A program made the translations under genes and the position numbers. This document shows, one piece after another, positions 54,263-64,000 of a stretch of 64,000 nt of DNA. The stretch's first letter is position 1, and every line of letters begins with the position of its first letter. The notes below the pieces were generated by a model. The model was not told the DNA's origin. It searched no databases and was given only the letters and a program-made list of their open reading frames with translations. The DNA comes from Nocardia sp. XZ_19_385 (GTDB lineage: Bacteria > Actinomycetota > Actinomycetes > Mycobacteriales > Mycobacteriaceae), in assembly GCF_015355755.1 (NCBI RefSeq), contig NZ_JACVEE010000004.1, positions 372,001 through 436,000 on the forward strand, read 5' to 3'.

Positions 54263-55447
54263 CTACGGGGCTGGTTGGGGTGCGTGGGTGGTGAGGGCTT
54301 CTGCGGCGGCCGGGTAATTCTCCAGCTCGTCGTGGGCCGCTTCGTCTTCGGCGGACGCCAGCAGGTGGTAGAGGGCCGGGTTCTCGCCCGCGGCTTCGGC
54401 TTCGGCGGCGCGAGCAACGATGGCTTCGTGCGACTCGATGGCGTCGCGGTGGTCGCCGAGGACTGATTGCAGGTGTTTGGCGTGCTTACCGAGGTCGGTG
54501 GCCTCCTCGCCCAGGATGTCGGCGGCCGCCTCGCAGGAGTAGCGCAGGCGCTTGGCGCTCTTGCGGATGTCGTGCAGCATTTCGATGCGGTCGGCCGGTG
54601 CGGTGCTGGGTTCAGCGCGGATGAAAGCTTCGATGCGTTCGTGGTCGCGCTGCAGGACCACCCGGAAGAAATCGGGGGCTGGGACGGCGGCGCGGGAGGG
54701 GCGCAACGGGGGCTCGGACTTCCAGCGGGACAAGGTATTTCGCAACGCGAGATAGCGGTCGCTGTCGAGGGCGGCGAGGATCTGCGCGTGCGCGCCGTCA
54801 TAACGGGCGCGCTCGGCGGTCACCAAGCGCGCAGTGGTCTTGTCGACATCGTCAGCGGTGGCGATGGGGGCGTTGACGCGCGTCTCGCCCGCGGTGACAC
54901 CACCGCCAGGCGCGCAATCTCCGGGCAGGGCATCGCTGGTTGCGGCATCGCCGGGCGTGGCATCCCTGGTTGCGTCACCATTGGCCGTGCCACCGTTGGG
55001 CGCGGCATCGCCGGGCCTGGCATCGCTGGGCGCGGCATCTTGGGGAGCGGCAGCGCTGGTTGCGGCGCCATCCGACTTGGCCTCCCTCGGCGCATCGCCC
55101 GACGCGTCCACGGGTTTCCCTGTGACCGTGTCGATTTCGGCGACCTCCGTGGCGGCGTCCAGGTGCTTGGACATCAGCTTCTCGAACCGGTCGGCGCGGA
55201 CCTCGGCGTCGCGGGCGACGCCGAGCAGGCCCGCGAGCCACTTGAGTTCCGCGCTGATCTCAGCGGCCCGGTCTCGTTGCAGCAGCATGCGGTAGGAGCG
55301 CAGCACGCTGCGCAGGCGGCGGGTGGCGACCCGCATCTGGTGCACCGAATCGTCCGCGTCGGAACGGACTTCGGGTTCGGCGGCCAGCAGCCGGTCGATA
55401 TCGCTGGACAGGGCTGCGATGAGTGCCGTACCGGCGCTGACCTCCAT
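54263..55447 (-). CDS. CHAD-domain protein with low-complexity insert
   Basis: 394 residues. CHAD (conserved histidine alpha-helical domain) proteins bind polyphosphate. First half: VHQMRVATRRLRSVLRSYR (His and basic residues); second half: MLHDIRKSAKRLRYSCEAAADIL. Between them, residues ~115-190 are an Ala/Asp/Gly/Pro/Thr-rich insert of short degenerate units. The recalled mycobacterial neighbour Rv2226 carries a CYTH domain before CHAD; here CYTH is absent. Possibly a granule or polyphosphate-associated protein. Confidence 0.87.
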   Translation of the reverse strand: MEVSAGTALIAALSSDIDRLLAAEPEVRSDADDSVHQMRVATRRLRSVLRSYRMLLQRDRAAEISAELKWLAGLLGVARDAEVRADRFEKLMSKHLDAATEVAEIDTVTGKPVDASGDAPREAKSDGAATSAAAPQDAAPSDARPGDAAPNGGTANGDATRDATPGDAATSDALPGDCAPGGGVTAGETRVNAPIATADDVDKTTARLVTAERARYDGAHAQILAALDSDRYLALRNTLSRWKSEPPLRPSRAAVPAPDFFRVVLQRDHERIEAFIRAEPSTAPADRIEMLHDIRKSAKRLRYSCEAAADILGEEATDLGKHAKHLQSVLGDHRDAIESHEAIVARAAEAEAAGENPALYHLLASAEDEAAHDELENYPAAAEALTTHAPQPAP

Positions 55448-55456
55448 GGGATCAAC

Positions 55457-56422
55457 TCACTTTCGGGCGAAGCTGTCTGTCGCTTCGACCAATCGGTCGA
55501 CGATGCCGGGTTCGCTCGAGGCGTGCCCTGCGTCGTCGACGATGTGCAGCACCGATCCGGGCCAGGCGCGGTGCAGGTCCCATGCGCTGACCGGCGGGCA
55601 GACGACGTCGTAGCGGCCCTGCACGATCACCGCGGGAATATGGGTGATCTTAGCGAGGTCGCGCAACAGCTGCCCTTCCTCGAGGAAACCACCGTGGCGG
55701 AAGTAGTGGTTCTCGATGCGGGCGAAGGCGAGTGCGAAGCGGGGGTCGCCGAATTCGGCGACCCGGTCCGGGTTCGGCAGCAGGGAGGCGGTCGCACCTT
55801 CCCAGGTGGTCCAGGCGATGGCCGCGGCGGCGGCGACCTCCGGGTCGGGGGAGTGCAGCAGCCGGTGATAGGCCTCGACCAGGTCGCTGTCGCGCTCGTC
55901 GACCGGCACCGGGGCGAGGAACTTCTCCCACAGGTCCGGGTACATGTTGCCCGCGGCCCCGTTGTAGTACCAGTCGATTTCCTTGCGCCGCAACAGGAAA
56001 ATGCCGCGCAGCACCAGTTCGGTGACCCGCTCGGAATGCTGCTGCGCGTAGGCCAGGGCGAGAGTGGAGCCCCACGAGCCGCCGAACACCTGCCAGCGTT
56101 CGATGCCCAAATGTGCGCGCAGCGCTTCGATATCGGCGATCAGGTGCGGCGTGGTGTTGGTCTCCAGGCCGGCGCCGTCGGCGATATGCGGTGTGCTGCG
56201 CCCACATCCGCGCTGATCGAGCAGCACGATGCGGTAGGCGGCCGGGTCGAAGAAGCGCCGGTACACCGGATCGGTGCCGCCGCCGGGCCCGCCGTGCAGG
56301 AACACCACCGGCTTCCCGTCGGGGTTACCGCTGACTTCCCAGTACATGGATTGGCCGTCGCCGACGTCGAGCATGCCGCTGTCGAACGGTTCGATGGCGG
56401 GGTAGAGGGTGCGTCGAGTCAT
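55457..56422 (-). CDS. pip: Proline iminopeptidase
   Basis: 321 residues. S33 peptidase releasing N-terminal proline. Oxyanion VVFLHGGPGGG, nucleophile Ser116 in GGSWGS, acid in VQGRYDVVCPP and His in DDAGHASSEP, all family standard. Start ATG overlaps the stop of the upstream lipoprotein gene (TGATG), so the two are translated together. Ends 9 bp before the CHAD gene start on the same strand. Confidence 0.93.
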   Translation of the reverse strand: MTRRTLYPAIEPFDSGMLDVGDGQSMYWEVSGNPDGKPVVFLHGGPGGGTDPVYRRFFDPAAYRIVLLDQRGCGRSTPHIADGAGLETNTTPHLIADIEALRAHLGIERWQVFGGSWGSTLALAYAQQHSERVTELVLRGIFLLRRKEIDWYYNGAAGNMYPDLWEKFLAPVPVDERDSDLVEAYHRLLHSPDPEVAAAAAIAWTTWEGATASLLPNPDRVAEFGDPRFALAFARIENHYFRHGGFLEEGQLLRDLAKITHIPAVIVQGRYDVVCPPVSAWDLHRAWPGSVLHIVDDAGHASSEPGIVDRLVEATDSFARK

Positions 56423-56862
56423 CAGAAGGCAATCCCCGCAGCGAGATTCGGGAGCTCCAGGGCTTCGATGGCCTGCTGGCGCACATCGGCACAGGACTTG
56501 GTGGTGACCGTGTCGATGATCGACTTGTCGTGCAGGATATGGCCGTTGATGCCGCCCTGCTGAATACCCCACTGGTGCACCAGCGCGTTCAGCCCGATCT
56601 TGCCGATCGTCGGGCCCTGCACCCGCCAGCTCGACAGTTCCGGCTTGATCAGCTCACACAGCTGCGTGGCGCTCGCGTCGGAGATCTCCAGCGTGGTGGT
56701 CGGCGCGGCCGTCGTCTTCGAACCCTGCGCCGAGGAGGTGCTCGGCGCGGAGGTCCCCGCCGGTTGCGGATCGCTCGAAGTAGTACACGCGGCCAGCGCC
56801 GCAACGGTACACACCCCCGCCACCACCAGGGTGCTGCATGAAATCCAACGGCTCTGCGGCAT
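56422..56862 (-). CDS. Putative lipoprotein upstream of pip
   Basis: 146 residues. Signal with lipobox LAAC, Thr/Ser/Pro linker, then a helical domain with two cysteines (ATQLCELIKPEL and KSCADVRQQ). The frame extends to 56928, but ATG at 56862 has GAGG before it and gives a normal signal. Coupled to pip. Function unknown. Confidence 0.78.
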   Translation of the reverse strand: MPQSRWISCSTLVVAGVCTVAALAACTTSSDPQPAGTSAPSTSSAQGSKTTAAPTTTLEISDASATQLCELIKPELSSWRVQGPTIGKIGLNALVHQWGIQQGGINGHILHDKSIIDTVTTKSCADVRQQAIEALELPNLAAGIAF

Positions 56863-56931
56863 TCGATACCTCGTAACTCGTGTCGGCTGATCGCCCCCGA
56901 GTCTGCCACCCTCCCCTGTGGGCTCCATGAA

Positions 56932-56986
56932 AAGTGGGACATGACCGGGGCGAACGTCGCGTAGACGCCGCGGTCATGTCCCACTT
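56932..56986 (-). terminator. Terminator after panB
   Basis: AAGTGGGACATGACCG and CGGTCATGTCCCACTT are perfect 16-bp inverted arms with a 23-nt loop; on the minus strand the stem is followed by TTTTC. It lies 10 bp after the panB stop. Confidence 0.85.
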
Positions 56987-56996
56987 ATCGGCTAGT

Positions 56997-57854
56997 TCAG
57001 AAGCTGTGCTCCGGGCCGGGGAAGGTGCCGCGGCGGACTTCGTCGGCGTAGTTGGCGGCGGCGGTGCGCAGGTCCAGGCCGATGCTGGCGAAACGCTTGA
57101 CGAACTTGGCGGTTTTGCCGCTGGTGTAGCCGGCCATGTCCTGCCAGACCAGCACCTGGGCGTCGCAATCCGGGCCGGCGCCGATGCCGACGGTCGGAAT
57201 GGTCAGCTTGTGCGTGACCTGACCGGCGATTTCGGCCGGAACCATCTCCATCACCACGGCGAACGCGCCCGCCTCCTGGACGGCCATGGCGTCGTGGACC
57301 AGCTGTTCGGCGGCGTCGCCACGGCCCTGCACGCGGAAACCGCCGAGCGTGTTGACGCTCTGCGGGGTGAAGCCGATGTGCGCCATGACGGGGATGCCGG
57401 CCGCGGTGATCAGCGCGATCTGTTCGGCGACCCGCTCACCACCCTCCAGCTTCACCGCGTGCGCCTGGCCCTCCTTCATGAACCGGGTCGCGGTGGCGAG
57501 TGCCTGCTCGGGGGAGGATTCGTAGGTGCCGAACGGCAGGTCGGCCACCACCAGGGCATTCGGTGCGCCCCGGACCACGCCGCGGACCAGCGGAATCAGC
57601 TCGTCGACGGTGATCGGCACGGTGGTGTCGTAGCCGTACACGACGTTGGCGGCCGAGTCGCCGACCAGCAGCACGGGGATACCGGCTTCTTCGAAGAGGA
57701 CAGCCGAGGAGTAGTCGTAGGCGGTGAGCATGGCCCACTTCTCGCCGTCGGCCTTCATCTGCTGCAGATGGGTGACGCGGGTCTTGCGCCGCTTCTTCGG
57801 TTCGGCCGGGGCAGCGCCGTAGGCAGTGGTCTCTGAATCGGATCCGGACATCAT
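56997..57854 (-). CDS. panB: 3-methyl-2-oxobutanoate hydroxymethyltransferase
   Basis: 285 residues. First step of pantothenate synthesis: adds a hydroxymethyl group to ketoisovalerate using methylene-tetrahydrofolate and Mg2+. Motifs [45 protein letters not shown] and [24 protein letters not shown] [13 protein letters not shown]; the catalytic Glu lies in VVMEMVP. Start ATG at 57854 has AAGGG upstream. Corresponds to recalled Rv2225. Confidence 0.95.
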   Translation of the reverse strand: MMSGSDSETTAYGAAPAEPKKRRKTRVTHLQQMKADGEKWAMLTAYDYSSAVLFEEAGIPVLLVGDSAANVVYGYDTTVPITVDELIPLVRGVVRGAPNALVVADLPFGTYESSPEQALATATRFMKEGQAHAVKLEGGERVAEQIALITAAGIPVMAHIGFTPQSVNTLGGFRVQGRGDAAEQLVHDAMAVQEAGAFAVVMEMVPAEIAGQVTHKLTIPTVGIGAGPDCDAQVLVWQDMAGYTSGKTAKFVKRFASIGLDLRTAAANYADEVRRGTFPGPEHSF

Positions 57855-58037
57855 CGTCCCTTCATTGAGTGTCGCCTCGAGGCCCTGTCGGGTCCCCGGG
57901 TCTTCTGACTCCTCCAGTCTGCCACCGTCGTCGGGCCCTGAATAAGGGCCCTCCCCGGTGCGATCGGTCACACCGGCCGGTGTCGGTCGGTTTGCCCGGG
58001 AGCGGCTGGGTGCGGCGGTACTGGCAGGATCGTGCCC

Positions 58038-59573
58038 ATGGGCTTGCGACGGGGCGTGCTGGGTGTGGCGGTGCTGGCGTTGATCGCGGGCGGATGCGCG
58101 GCGCAGGAGGACGAAAAGCCCAGCGCGCCGATGCCGGCCACGCCGGTGTCGCTCGACAAGTTCTACGCGCAGACCGTGCAGTGGGGGTCCTGCGAGAACG
58201 TCACCAGCGATCGGCTGCCGCCCGCCGCGGAGTGCGCCAAGGTCACCGTGCCGGTCGACTACGCGAAACCGGACGGGCCGACCGCGCAGCTCGCGCTGTC
58301 CCGGATTCCGGCTTCCGGCAAGAAGATCGGGTCGCTGCTGCTGAATCCGGGCGGTCCCGGGGTGTCCGGCTTGTCGATCGTGAGCCTGGCCGGGGGTTCG
58401 CCGCTGGCCGAGCGGTTCGATCGGGTCGGGTTCGATCCGCGCGGTGTCGGTTCGTCGACACCGTCGATCACCTGCCTGAATCCCCAAGAAGCGGACGCCG
58501 AACGCGCCGAGCGGCCCGTGGACAACACGCCCGAGGGGATCGCCGAGCAAGAGGCGGAGAACAAGGAATACGTCGGCAAGTGCGTCGAACGGACCGGGGC
58601 GGACATCCTTTCGCATGTCGGCACCCGGGAAGTGGTGCAGGACATGGATGTCATCCGCGCGGTGCTCGGCGACCCGAAACTCAGCTACCTCGGCTACTCC
58701 TACGGCACCAAGCTGGGTTCGGCTTACGCCGAGAAGTATCCGGACCGGGTGCGCGCGCTGGTGCTGGACGGGGCCATCGATTCCTCGCAGGATCCGGTCG
58801 ACGAATCACTGCGCCAGGCCGCCGGTTTCCAGAAGGCCTTCGATGCTTTCAGCGCCGACTGCGCCAAGCAGCCCGACTGCGCCCTGGGATCCGACCCCGC
58901 TCAGTCCGTCGCCCGGTTCCGCGACCTGGTGAATCCGTTGCGCGACAAGCCTGCTGCCACCACCGACGCTCGCGGCCTGTCCTACGGCGACGCCATCACC
59001 GGCGTCCAGCAGGCGCTGTATTCCGACTCGCTGTGGCGCGTGCTGTTCACCGGCTTGGCCGAGCTGCAGCAGGGCCGCGGCGACACTCTCCTGCAACTGG
59101 CCGACATGTACGACGGCCGCAACGACGACGGCTCCTACGTGAACACGCAGGACGCCTTCAACGCCATTCGCTGCGTCGACGACCCGCGTATCACCGACCC
59201 CGCCATCGCCTCCCGCCAGGACGCCGAATACCGCAAGGCCGCACCGTTTCTCGACGACGGCAAGGGCACCGGGACGGCCGCGTTGGAACTGTGCGCGTTC
59301 TGGCCGGTCCCGAACAGCTCCGAGCCGCACAAGATCTCGGTCCAGGGTCTGCCGAAGGTGGTCGTCGTCTCCACCACCGAGGACCCCGCCACCCCGTACC
59401 AGGCGGGTGTCGACCTGTCTCGGCAACTGGGCGCGTCGCTGATCACCTTTCAGGGCACGCGCCACACCGCCGCCCTGGTGGCCGGGGACGAATGCCTGGA
59501 CAGCGCCGTGGTCGCCTACCTGACGGATCTGACGGAACCGGGCTCGCAGCTCACCTGCGGACAGGCGAGCTGA
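58038..59573 (+). CDS. Hip1/CaeA-like exported serine protease or esterase
   Basis: 511 residues. Lipobox IAGGC (Cys20), then an alpha/beta hydrolase of the TAP/SlpD type: [12 protein letters not shown] oxyanion region, nucleophile Ser221 in GYSYGT, acid in [11 protein letters not shown] and His in QGTRHTAAL. One copy here, where M. tuberculosis has the tandem Rv2223c-Rv2224c (Hip1). Envelope-associated; substrates unknown. ATG at 58038 is preferred over GTG 58032, which lies only 2 nt after the AGGA. Confidence 0.88.
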   Translation: MGLRRGVLGVAVLALIAGGCAAQEDEKPSAPMPATPVSLDKFYAQTVQWGSCENVTSDRLPPAAECAKVTVPVDYAKPDGPTAQLALSRIPASGKKIGSLLLNPGGPGVSGLSIVSLAGGSPLAERFDRVGFDPRGVGSSTPSITCLNPQEADAERAERPVDNTPEGIAEQEAENKEYVGKCVERTGADILSHVGTREVVQDMDVIRAVLGDPKLSYLGYSYGTKLGSAYAEKYPDRVRALVLDGAIDSSQDPVDESLRQAAGFQKAFDAFSADCAKQPDCALGSDPAQSVARFRDLVNPLRDKPAATTDARGLSYGDAITGVQQALYSDSLWRVLFTGLAELQQGRGDTLLQLADMYDGRNDDGSYVNTQDAFNAIRCVDDPRITDPAIASRQDAEYRKAAPFLDDGKGTGTAALELCAFWPVPNSSEPHKISVQGLPKVVVVSTTEDPATPYQAGVDLSRQLGASLITFQGTRHTAALVAGDECLDSAVVAYLTDLTEPGSQLTCGQAS

Positions 59574-59774
59574 ACTACCGCATAGCGGATTATGCTCTGG
59601 CATACCAGAGCGCTCGCAGATACGTTGTGAAGTCACAAGCTCCGGTGCGCAGGACGCCGAGTTGGGCTCGGGGAACTGTTCCGTCGCCTAGCGAAATCGA
59701 AAGTCCCTTCCGGGTGGTACCACCGGCTGGGTAGCGTGCGGATTCTCAAATCTGTTCGCACACAAGGAGTTTCT

Positions 59775-60650
59775 GTGGCGTCCTCACTTACCACCCGCTT
59801 GGCGGCGCTGTTCGGCGCGGCCTGTGCGGCGCTGTCACTAGCGGTCACCGCGGCCGCACCCGTCTACGCCGACGAAGAAGTGGAGCCGGAGGTCAACGCC
59901 GCCGCCTGCACGACAACACCGACCAACGGCACCGAGGAAAGGGGTCCCGACGGACGCAGGTACCTGGTGAAGGTGCCCGCCGGGCTCTCCGGCAACGCTC
60001 CGCTGGTCGTGGCCCTGCACGGCGGCTACAGCAATCCGCGCCAGCACCTCGACCAGTCTGGCTGGGAGGACTTCGCCAACGACAAGAAGTTCATCCTCGT
60101 CGCGCCGCGTGGGAACAAGGACGAAGGCGACAGCAATCCCAGCACCTGGGCGTGGCACGCCACCTCCACGGACGTCGACTACATCAAGTCGGTGGTGAAC
60201 GAGGTCCGGACGAAATGGTGCGTGAACCCCAAGCGCATCCATCTCACCGGGCACTCCAACGGCGGGCAGATGGCCTCCCGCGCCGGCTGCCTGGCCTCGA
60301 CCTACTTCGCCTCGGGCGCGGTGTACGCACCCGCCCCGCCGCCCACGGGATGCAATCCGGCGCGCGCGATCTCGTGGGGCGTGTTCCACCAGCGTGGTGA
60401 CGGCACGGTGTGGCACGAGATGGCCTACAGCCACGTCATGTACTGGATGTGGGAGAACCGCCCCTGCAACAACGACACGCCGGACGGCGGGACCAACACT
60501 TTCGAATCCAAGCGCTGGAGTTGCGACGCGGGGACCTCGGTCGTGTGGCGCACCTACCACGGCGGCAACCATGACTGGCCCACCGGCGCACGCCGCACCG
60601 AAGTGATGAACCGCATGTGGGCGTTGTTCCAGGGCAGCCCGCTGCCGTAA
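59775..60650 (+). CDS. Secreted PHB-depolymerase/feruloyl-esterase-like protein
   Basis: 291 residues. GTG with AAGGAG at 5 nt. Sec signal peptide (about 1-32), mature N-terminus acidic. Hydrolase of the LpqC/poly(3-hydroxybutyrate) depolymerase kind: LVVALHGGYSNPRQHL, nucleophile Ser161 in GHSNGGQM, His in HGGNHDWP. Several cysteines suggest disulfides (AACTTT, KWCVNP, AGCLAS, TGCNPA, PCNND, WSCDAG). Extracellular ester substrate unknown. Confidence 0.85.
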   Translation: MASSLTTRLAALFGAACAALSLAVTAAAPVYADEEVEPEVNAAACTTTPTNGTEERGPDGRRYLVKVPAGLSGNAPLVVALHGGYSNPRQHLDQSGWEDFANDKKFILVAPRGNKDEGDSNPSTWAWHATSTDVDYIKSVVNEVRTKWCVNPKRIHLTGHSNGGQMASRAGCLASTYFASGAVYAPAPPPTGCNPARAISWGVFHQRGDGTVWHEMAYSHVMYWMWENRPCNNDTPDGGTNTFESKRWSCDAGTSVVWRTYHGGNHDWPTGARRTEVMNRMWALFQGSPLP

Positions 60651-60657
60651 GGCCCCG

Positions 60658-60694
60658 GCGAGATCCTTCGTGCCGGCGAAGGATCTCGCTTTTT
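60658..60694 (+). terminator. Rho-independent terminator after the esterase gene
   Basis: GCGAGATCCTTCG and CGAAGGATCTCGC form a perfect 13-bp stem with a 6-nt loop, followed by TTTTT, 7 bp after the stop. Confidence 0.94.
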
Positions 60695-60761
60695 GCCCCG
60701 GAACCCAATCTTCAGTCCCGACGTAACACGGATTTAACGCCAGGTGCCTACGCTCGCGGAC

Positions 60762-62102
60762 ATGGATCGCCAGAAGGAATTCGTGCTGCGGACGCTCGAA
60801 GAACGGGACATCCGCTTCGTGCGGCTCTGGTTCACCGACGTCTTGGGTTATCTGAAGTCCGTCGCGATCGCTCCCGCCGAGCTCGAGGGCGCGTTCGAGG
60901 AGGGCATCGGCTTCGACGGCTCGGCCATCGAGGGCTTCGCCCGCGTCTCGGAGGCCGACATGGTCGCCCGGCCGGATCCCTCGACGTTCCAGGTGCTGCC
61001 CTGGGCGACCTCCAAGGGTCACCAGCATTCCGCGCGCATGTTCTGCGATATCACCATGCCCGACGGTTCGCCGTCCTGGGCCGACCCGCGCCACGTGCTG
61101 CGGCGGCAGCTGAACAAGGCCGCCGATGTCGGGTTCAGCTGCTACGTGCACCCGGAGATCGAATTCTTCCTGCTGAAGAACGGCCCGCAGGACGGCTCCA
61201 AGCCGACCCCGGCCGACAGCGGCGGCTTCTTCGACCAGGCCGTGCACGATTCCGCGCCGAACTTCCGCCGGCACGCCATCGACGCGCTGGAGTCCATGGG
61301 CATCTCGGTGGAGTTCAGCCACCACGAGGGCGCCCCGGGCCAGCAGGAGATCGACCTGCGCTACGCCGACGCGCTGTCCATGGCCGACAACGTCATGACC
61401 TTCCGCTACCTGATCAAGGAAGTGGCGATCGACGAGGGCGTGCGCGCCACGTTCATGCCCAAGCCCTTCGCGGAGTACCCGGGCTCGGCCATGCACACGC
61501 ACATGAGCCTGTTCGAAGGGGAGGCCAATGCCTTCGCCGACCCCGACGATCCGGACAACCTCTCCGGCACGGCGCGCGCGTTCATCGCGGGCATCCTGGA
61601 GCACGCGCCGGAGATCTCGGCGATCACCAACCAGTGGGTGAACTCCTACAAGCGCCTGATCCACGGTGGCGAGGCCCCGACCGCCGCCTCGTGGGGCCGC
61701 TCGAACCGTTCCGCGCTGGTGCGGGTGCCGATGTACACCCCGAACAAGTCCTCCTCGCGCCGCGTCGAGATCCGCAGCCCTGATTCGGCCTGCAACCCGT
61801 ACCTGACCTTCGCCGTGCTGCTCGCGGCCGGTCTGCGCGGCATCGAGAAGGGCTACACGCTGCCGCCGGAGGCCGAGGACGACGTGTGGTCGCTGACCAC
61901 CGCCGAGCGCCGCGCCATGGGCTTCCGGGAACTGCCGGGCACCCTGGACGAAGCCCTGCAGGCGATGGAGCGCTCCGAGCTGGTCGCGGAGACCTTGGGC
62001 GAGCACGTGTTCGACTTCTTCCTGCGCAACAAGCGCCGCGAATGGGCCGACTACCGCAGCCAGGTCACGCCCTACGAGCTTCAGGAATACCTCGGGCTGT
62101 AA
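60762..62102 (+). CDS. glnA2: Glutamine synthetase, GlnA2 type
   Basis: 446 residues, the length recalled for M. tuberculosis GlnA2. Typical GS catalytic segments: [51 protein letters not shown] and [14 protein letters not shown]. The adenylylation loop tyrosine region appears as NKSSSRRVE; regulation by GlnE is inferred from the adjacent gene. Some recalled actinobacterial GlnA2 prefer other amino donors. ATG at 60762 chosen over GTG at 60744 because it gives the family start [15 protein letters not shown]. Confidence 0.94.
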   Translation: MDRQKEFVLRTLEERDIRFVRLWFTDVLGYLKSVAIAPAELEGAFEEGIGFDGSAIEGFARVSEADMVARPDPSTFQVLPWATSKGHQHSARMFCDITMPDGSPSWADPRHVLRRQLNKAADVGFSCYVHPEIEFFLLKNGPQDGSKPTPADSGGFFDQAVHDSAPNFRRHAIDALESMGISVEFSHHEGAPGQQEIDLRYADALSMADNVMTFRYLIKEVAIDEGVRATFMPKPFAEYPGSAMHTHMSLFEGEANAFADPDDPDNLSGTARAFIAGILEHAPEISAITNQWVNSYKRLIHGGEAPTAASWGRSNRSALVRVPMYTPNKSSSRRVEIRSPDSACNPYLTFAVLLAAGLRGIEKGYTLPPEAEDDVWSLTTAERRAMGFRELPGTLDEALQAMERSELVAETLGEHVFDFFLRNKRREWADYRSQVTPYELQEYLGL

Positions 62103-62128
62103 TTTTGGCAGCGCCTGCGGCGCTGCGT

Positions 62129-62222
62129 GTTCGCGGCCCATTATGTCTCGCTTCCGAACGGCCGAGACTCGCGCCTGCGGCGCATGCGCTTCGGCCGCTC
62201 GGAAGCGAGACGGGCCGCGAAC
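62129..62222 (+). repeat. Long two-step inverted repeat between glnA2 and glnE
   Basis: GTTCGCGGCCC then GTCTCGCTTCCGA on the left match TCGGAAGCGAGAC then GGGCCGCGAAC on the right, 24 paired bases with a 5-nt bulge, enclosing a GC-rich centre that itself pairs. It could end the glnA2 message; no T-run follows, so an attenuator or a mobile palindromic element are alternatives. Confidence 0.7.
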
Positions 62223-62352
62223 GGTCGGTCGCAAGACTCCCTCCGTCGGGGCCGAGTTGTGCGCCGGAAGCTCGGTCCTAGGTACGTACCGTTTGCGTGT
62301 CTTTCCGTGCCCTGTGCGGGAAAGCGTTGTTCAGGCAACTAAGTTGGGAGCT

Positions 62353-64000
62353 ATGGTTCGGCCCCCAACTGCGCGCTCAGCTGTTCCCGGTGTCGGCCGG
62401 CTCGGGTTGCTCGAGCCGAACGCCGCCCAGTCGTTGCGCGAGCTGGCTTGGGACAATGTCGACAGCATTCCGGTGCTGTGGGCGCTGTCGCGGGCGCCCG
62501 ACGCGGATCTGGCGCTGAGCACGCTGATCCGGTTGCGGGAGGCCCTCGGTGCGGCTTGGGGCGAACTGGATTCGGTGCTGCGGGCCGATGCGTCGTTGCG
62601 TGGCAGGCTGTTCGCGCTGATCGGGTCGTCGAGCGCGTTCGCCGATCATCTGGTGGCCGAGCCGTTGGCGTGGAAGTTGTTGCAGCGCAAGGACTTGCCG
62701 GATCGGGCCGAGCTGATCGCGGATCTGCTCGACGCGGTGCAGGCGGTGCCCGAAGCGGGCCCCAACGCGAGCCCGATGCTGTATCGGGCCGGGATTTCCG
62801 GGCCGGAGACGGTGTCGCTGCTGCGCCGGCGCTATCGCGATCAGCTCATGTTCCTCGCCGCGCTGGACCTCGCGGCCACCGTGGAGAACGAGCGGGTGCT
62901 GCCGTATCAGGTGGTGGGCAAACACCTCACGGCGCTGGCCGACGCGGCGTTGACCGCGGCGCTGTCGGTCGCGGTGGCGCGAGTCTGCAAGGACGGGCCG
63001 TGCCCGGTGCGGCTGGCCGTGATCGCCATGGGCAAGAGCGGCGCCTGCGAACTCAACTATGTCAGCGATGTCGACGTCGTGTTCGTCGCCGAACCCGCCG
63101 ACGCCACCGCCACCCGGCTGGCCGCGGAGATGATGAGTGTCGGCAGTCAGGCCTTCTTCGAGGTCGACGCGGCGCTGCGGCCGGAAGGCAAAGCGGGCGC
63201 GCTGGTTCGGACGCTGGAATCGCATATCGCGTATTACAAGCGCTGGGCGCGGACCTGGGAATTCCAGGCGCTGCTGAAGAACCGGCCGATGACCGGCGAC
63301 CTGGAGCTCGGGCAGGCCTACCGCGACGCGCTGATGCCGATGGTCTGGACCGCTTCCGAGCGTGAGGATTTCGTCGCCGACGTGCAGGCGATGCGCCGGC
63401 GGGTGGAAGATCTGGTGCCCGCGGATCTGCGGGAGCGGGAACTCAAACTCGGGCACGGCAGTCTGCGCGACGTCGAATTCGCGGTTCAGCTCCTGCAATT
63501 GGTGCACGGGCGGGTCGACGACACGCTGCACGTGCAGGGGACCGTCGAGGCGTTGACGGCGCTGGCGGCCGGTGGATACGTCGGCCGCGACGATGCCGCG
63601 AATCTCACTGCCTCCTATGAGTTCTTGCGGCTGCTCGAGCACCGGCTGCAGTTGCAGCGCTTGAAGCGCACGCACACGCTGCCCGCCGCCGACGACGAGG
63701 AAGGCATGCGCTGGCTGGCGCGTTCCGCGCATATCCGGCCGGATGGCAGGCAGGACGCGGTCGGCGTGCTCGGCGCCGAGATTCGCCGGAACGCGGTGCG
63801 GGTCAGGCGATTACACGCCAAGTTGTTCTACCGCCCGCTGCTGGAATCGGTGGTGCGACTGGAATCGGACGCCCTGCGGTTGAGTCCGAGCGCGGCTATC
63901 CGTCAGCTCAAAGCGCTCGGCTACACCTCACCGGAACATGCTCTCGGACATCTGAAAGCGCTCACCGGCGGGGTGTCGCGTAAAGGCCGCATCCAGGCGC
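62353..64000 (+). CDS. glnE: Glutamine-synthetase adenylyltransferase/deadenylylase, 5' part
   Basis: Open to the window edge (549 codons visible of the usual about 1,000). Covers the N-terminal adenylyl-removing half, with nucleotidyltransferase motif [22 protein letters not shown] and following helical GlnD_UR-like region [20 protein letters not shown] and [21 protein letters not shown] at 62353 has GGGAG 5 nt upstream. Sits after glnA2 as in mycobacteria and adjusts glutamine synthetase activity by adenylylation. C-terminal transferase domain is outside. Confidence 0.94.
   Translation, partial: MVRPPTARSAVPGVGRLGLLEPNAAQSLRELAWDNVDSIPVLWALSRAPDADLALSTLIRLREALGAAWGELDSVLRADASLRGRLFALIGSSSAFADHLVAEPLAWKLLQRKDLPDRAELIADLLDAVQAVPEAGPNASPMLYRAGISGPETVSLLRRRYRDQLMFLAALDLAATVENERVLPYQVVGKHLTALADAALTAALSVAVARVCKDGPCPVRLAVIAMGKSGACELNYVSDVDVVFVAEPADATATRLAAEMMSVGSQAFFEVDAALRPEGKAGALVRTLESHIAYYKRWARTWEFQALLKNRPMTGDLELGQAYRDALMPMVWTASEREDFVADVQAMRRRVEDLVPADLRERELKLGHGSLRDVEFAVQLLQLVHGRVDDTLHVQGTVEALTALAAGGYVGRDDAANLTASYEFLRLLEHRLQLQRLKRTHTLPAADDEEGMRWLARSAHIRPDGRQDAVGVLGAEIRRNAVRVRRLHAKLFYRPLLESVVRLESDALRLSPSAAIRQLKALGYTSPEHALGHLKALTGGVSRKGRIQA

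Noticed and set aside
59838..62234. 798-codon minus-strand frame opposite the esterase and glnA2
   Set aside because: Shadow of two clear genes and crosses a Rho-independent terminator; His/Arg/Val-rich composition typical of antisense frames.

Overview
The window reads as chromosome of a mycolic-acid-containing, high-GC actinomycete, most likely Nocardia or a close relative. This rests on gene order and cell-envelope genes: an ahpE / DUF3052 / lipoprotein / aceE / mabR / fabD / acpM / kasA / accD6 block, an LGFP-repeat exported protein, a type VII secretion (ESX) accessory module, and a cobD / SURF1 / low-Mr tyrosine phosphatase / cobC / Nif3-like / zinc-ribbon / RNase HI-phosphatase / CHAD / panB / Hip1-like / glnA2 / glnE series. 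From memory, both blocks correspond to the Mycobacterium tuberculosis region around Rv2221c-Rv2247, but here the cobD-to-glnE part is inverted relative to the aceE-to-accD6 part. About 19 kb of lineage-specific DNA lies at the junction.

Layout. 1-870: a truncated DUF2075-type gene and tRNA-Val(TAC). 0.9-11.4 kb: peroxiredoxin, pyruvate dehydrogenase E1, and the FAS-II operon with its MabR-type regulator; kasB is absent and a long hairpin sits between kasA and accD6. 11.4-12.6 kb: HxlR regulator and nitroreductase, convergent. 13.2-19.1 kb: the most unusual locus, an apparent three-gene operon ending in a strong terminator. It encodes a roughly 1,420-residue protein built almost entirely of 22-residue (2 x 11) repeats, an exported LGFP-repeat membrane protein, and a small glycine-rich membrane protein. 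19.1-30.1 kb: an Eco57I-like adenine methylase with an in-frame palindromic repeat insertion, two TetR regulators, a gamma-carbonic anhydrase, a GlxA-like regulator divergent from a metallo-hydrolase, an MFS pump with an NAD(P)-binding partner, an ECF41 sigma factor and RidA.

30.3-36.5 kb: cobD, a small kinase-like ATPase, SURF1 coupled to a tyrosine phosphatase, a mini zinc-ribbon protein, cobC and a Nif3-like protein. 36.5-42.1 kb: an accessory insert with a membrane protein, a haloacetate-dehalogenase-like hydrolase and an orphan ESX module (EspG, a WXG-containing proline/threonine-rich protein, a small helical partner and a DUF3558 lipoprotein). 42.4-45.2 kb: zinc-ribbon protein, an intergenic 140-bp tandem repeat, and the RNase HI-phosphatase fusion. 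45.4-50.3 kb: two paralogous secreted S1 proteases flanking a YihY cassette, an RNA methyltransferase and a hydrolase. 50.4-52.5 kb: RNase P RNA surrounded by three 30-31-residue peptides and small secreted proteins. 52.5-64 kb: RNB ribonuclease, CHAD protein, proline iminopeptidase, panB, Hip1-like protease, secreted esterase, glnA2 and the 5' part of glnE.

Together the genes serve fatty and mycolic acid elongation, central carbon entry, cobalamin synthesis, nitrogen assimilation (glnA2 and its adenylyltransferase) and envelope or secreted functions. All assignments come from reading the sequence and from memory of families; no searches were run.
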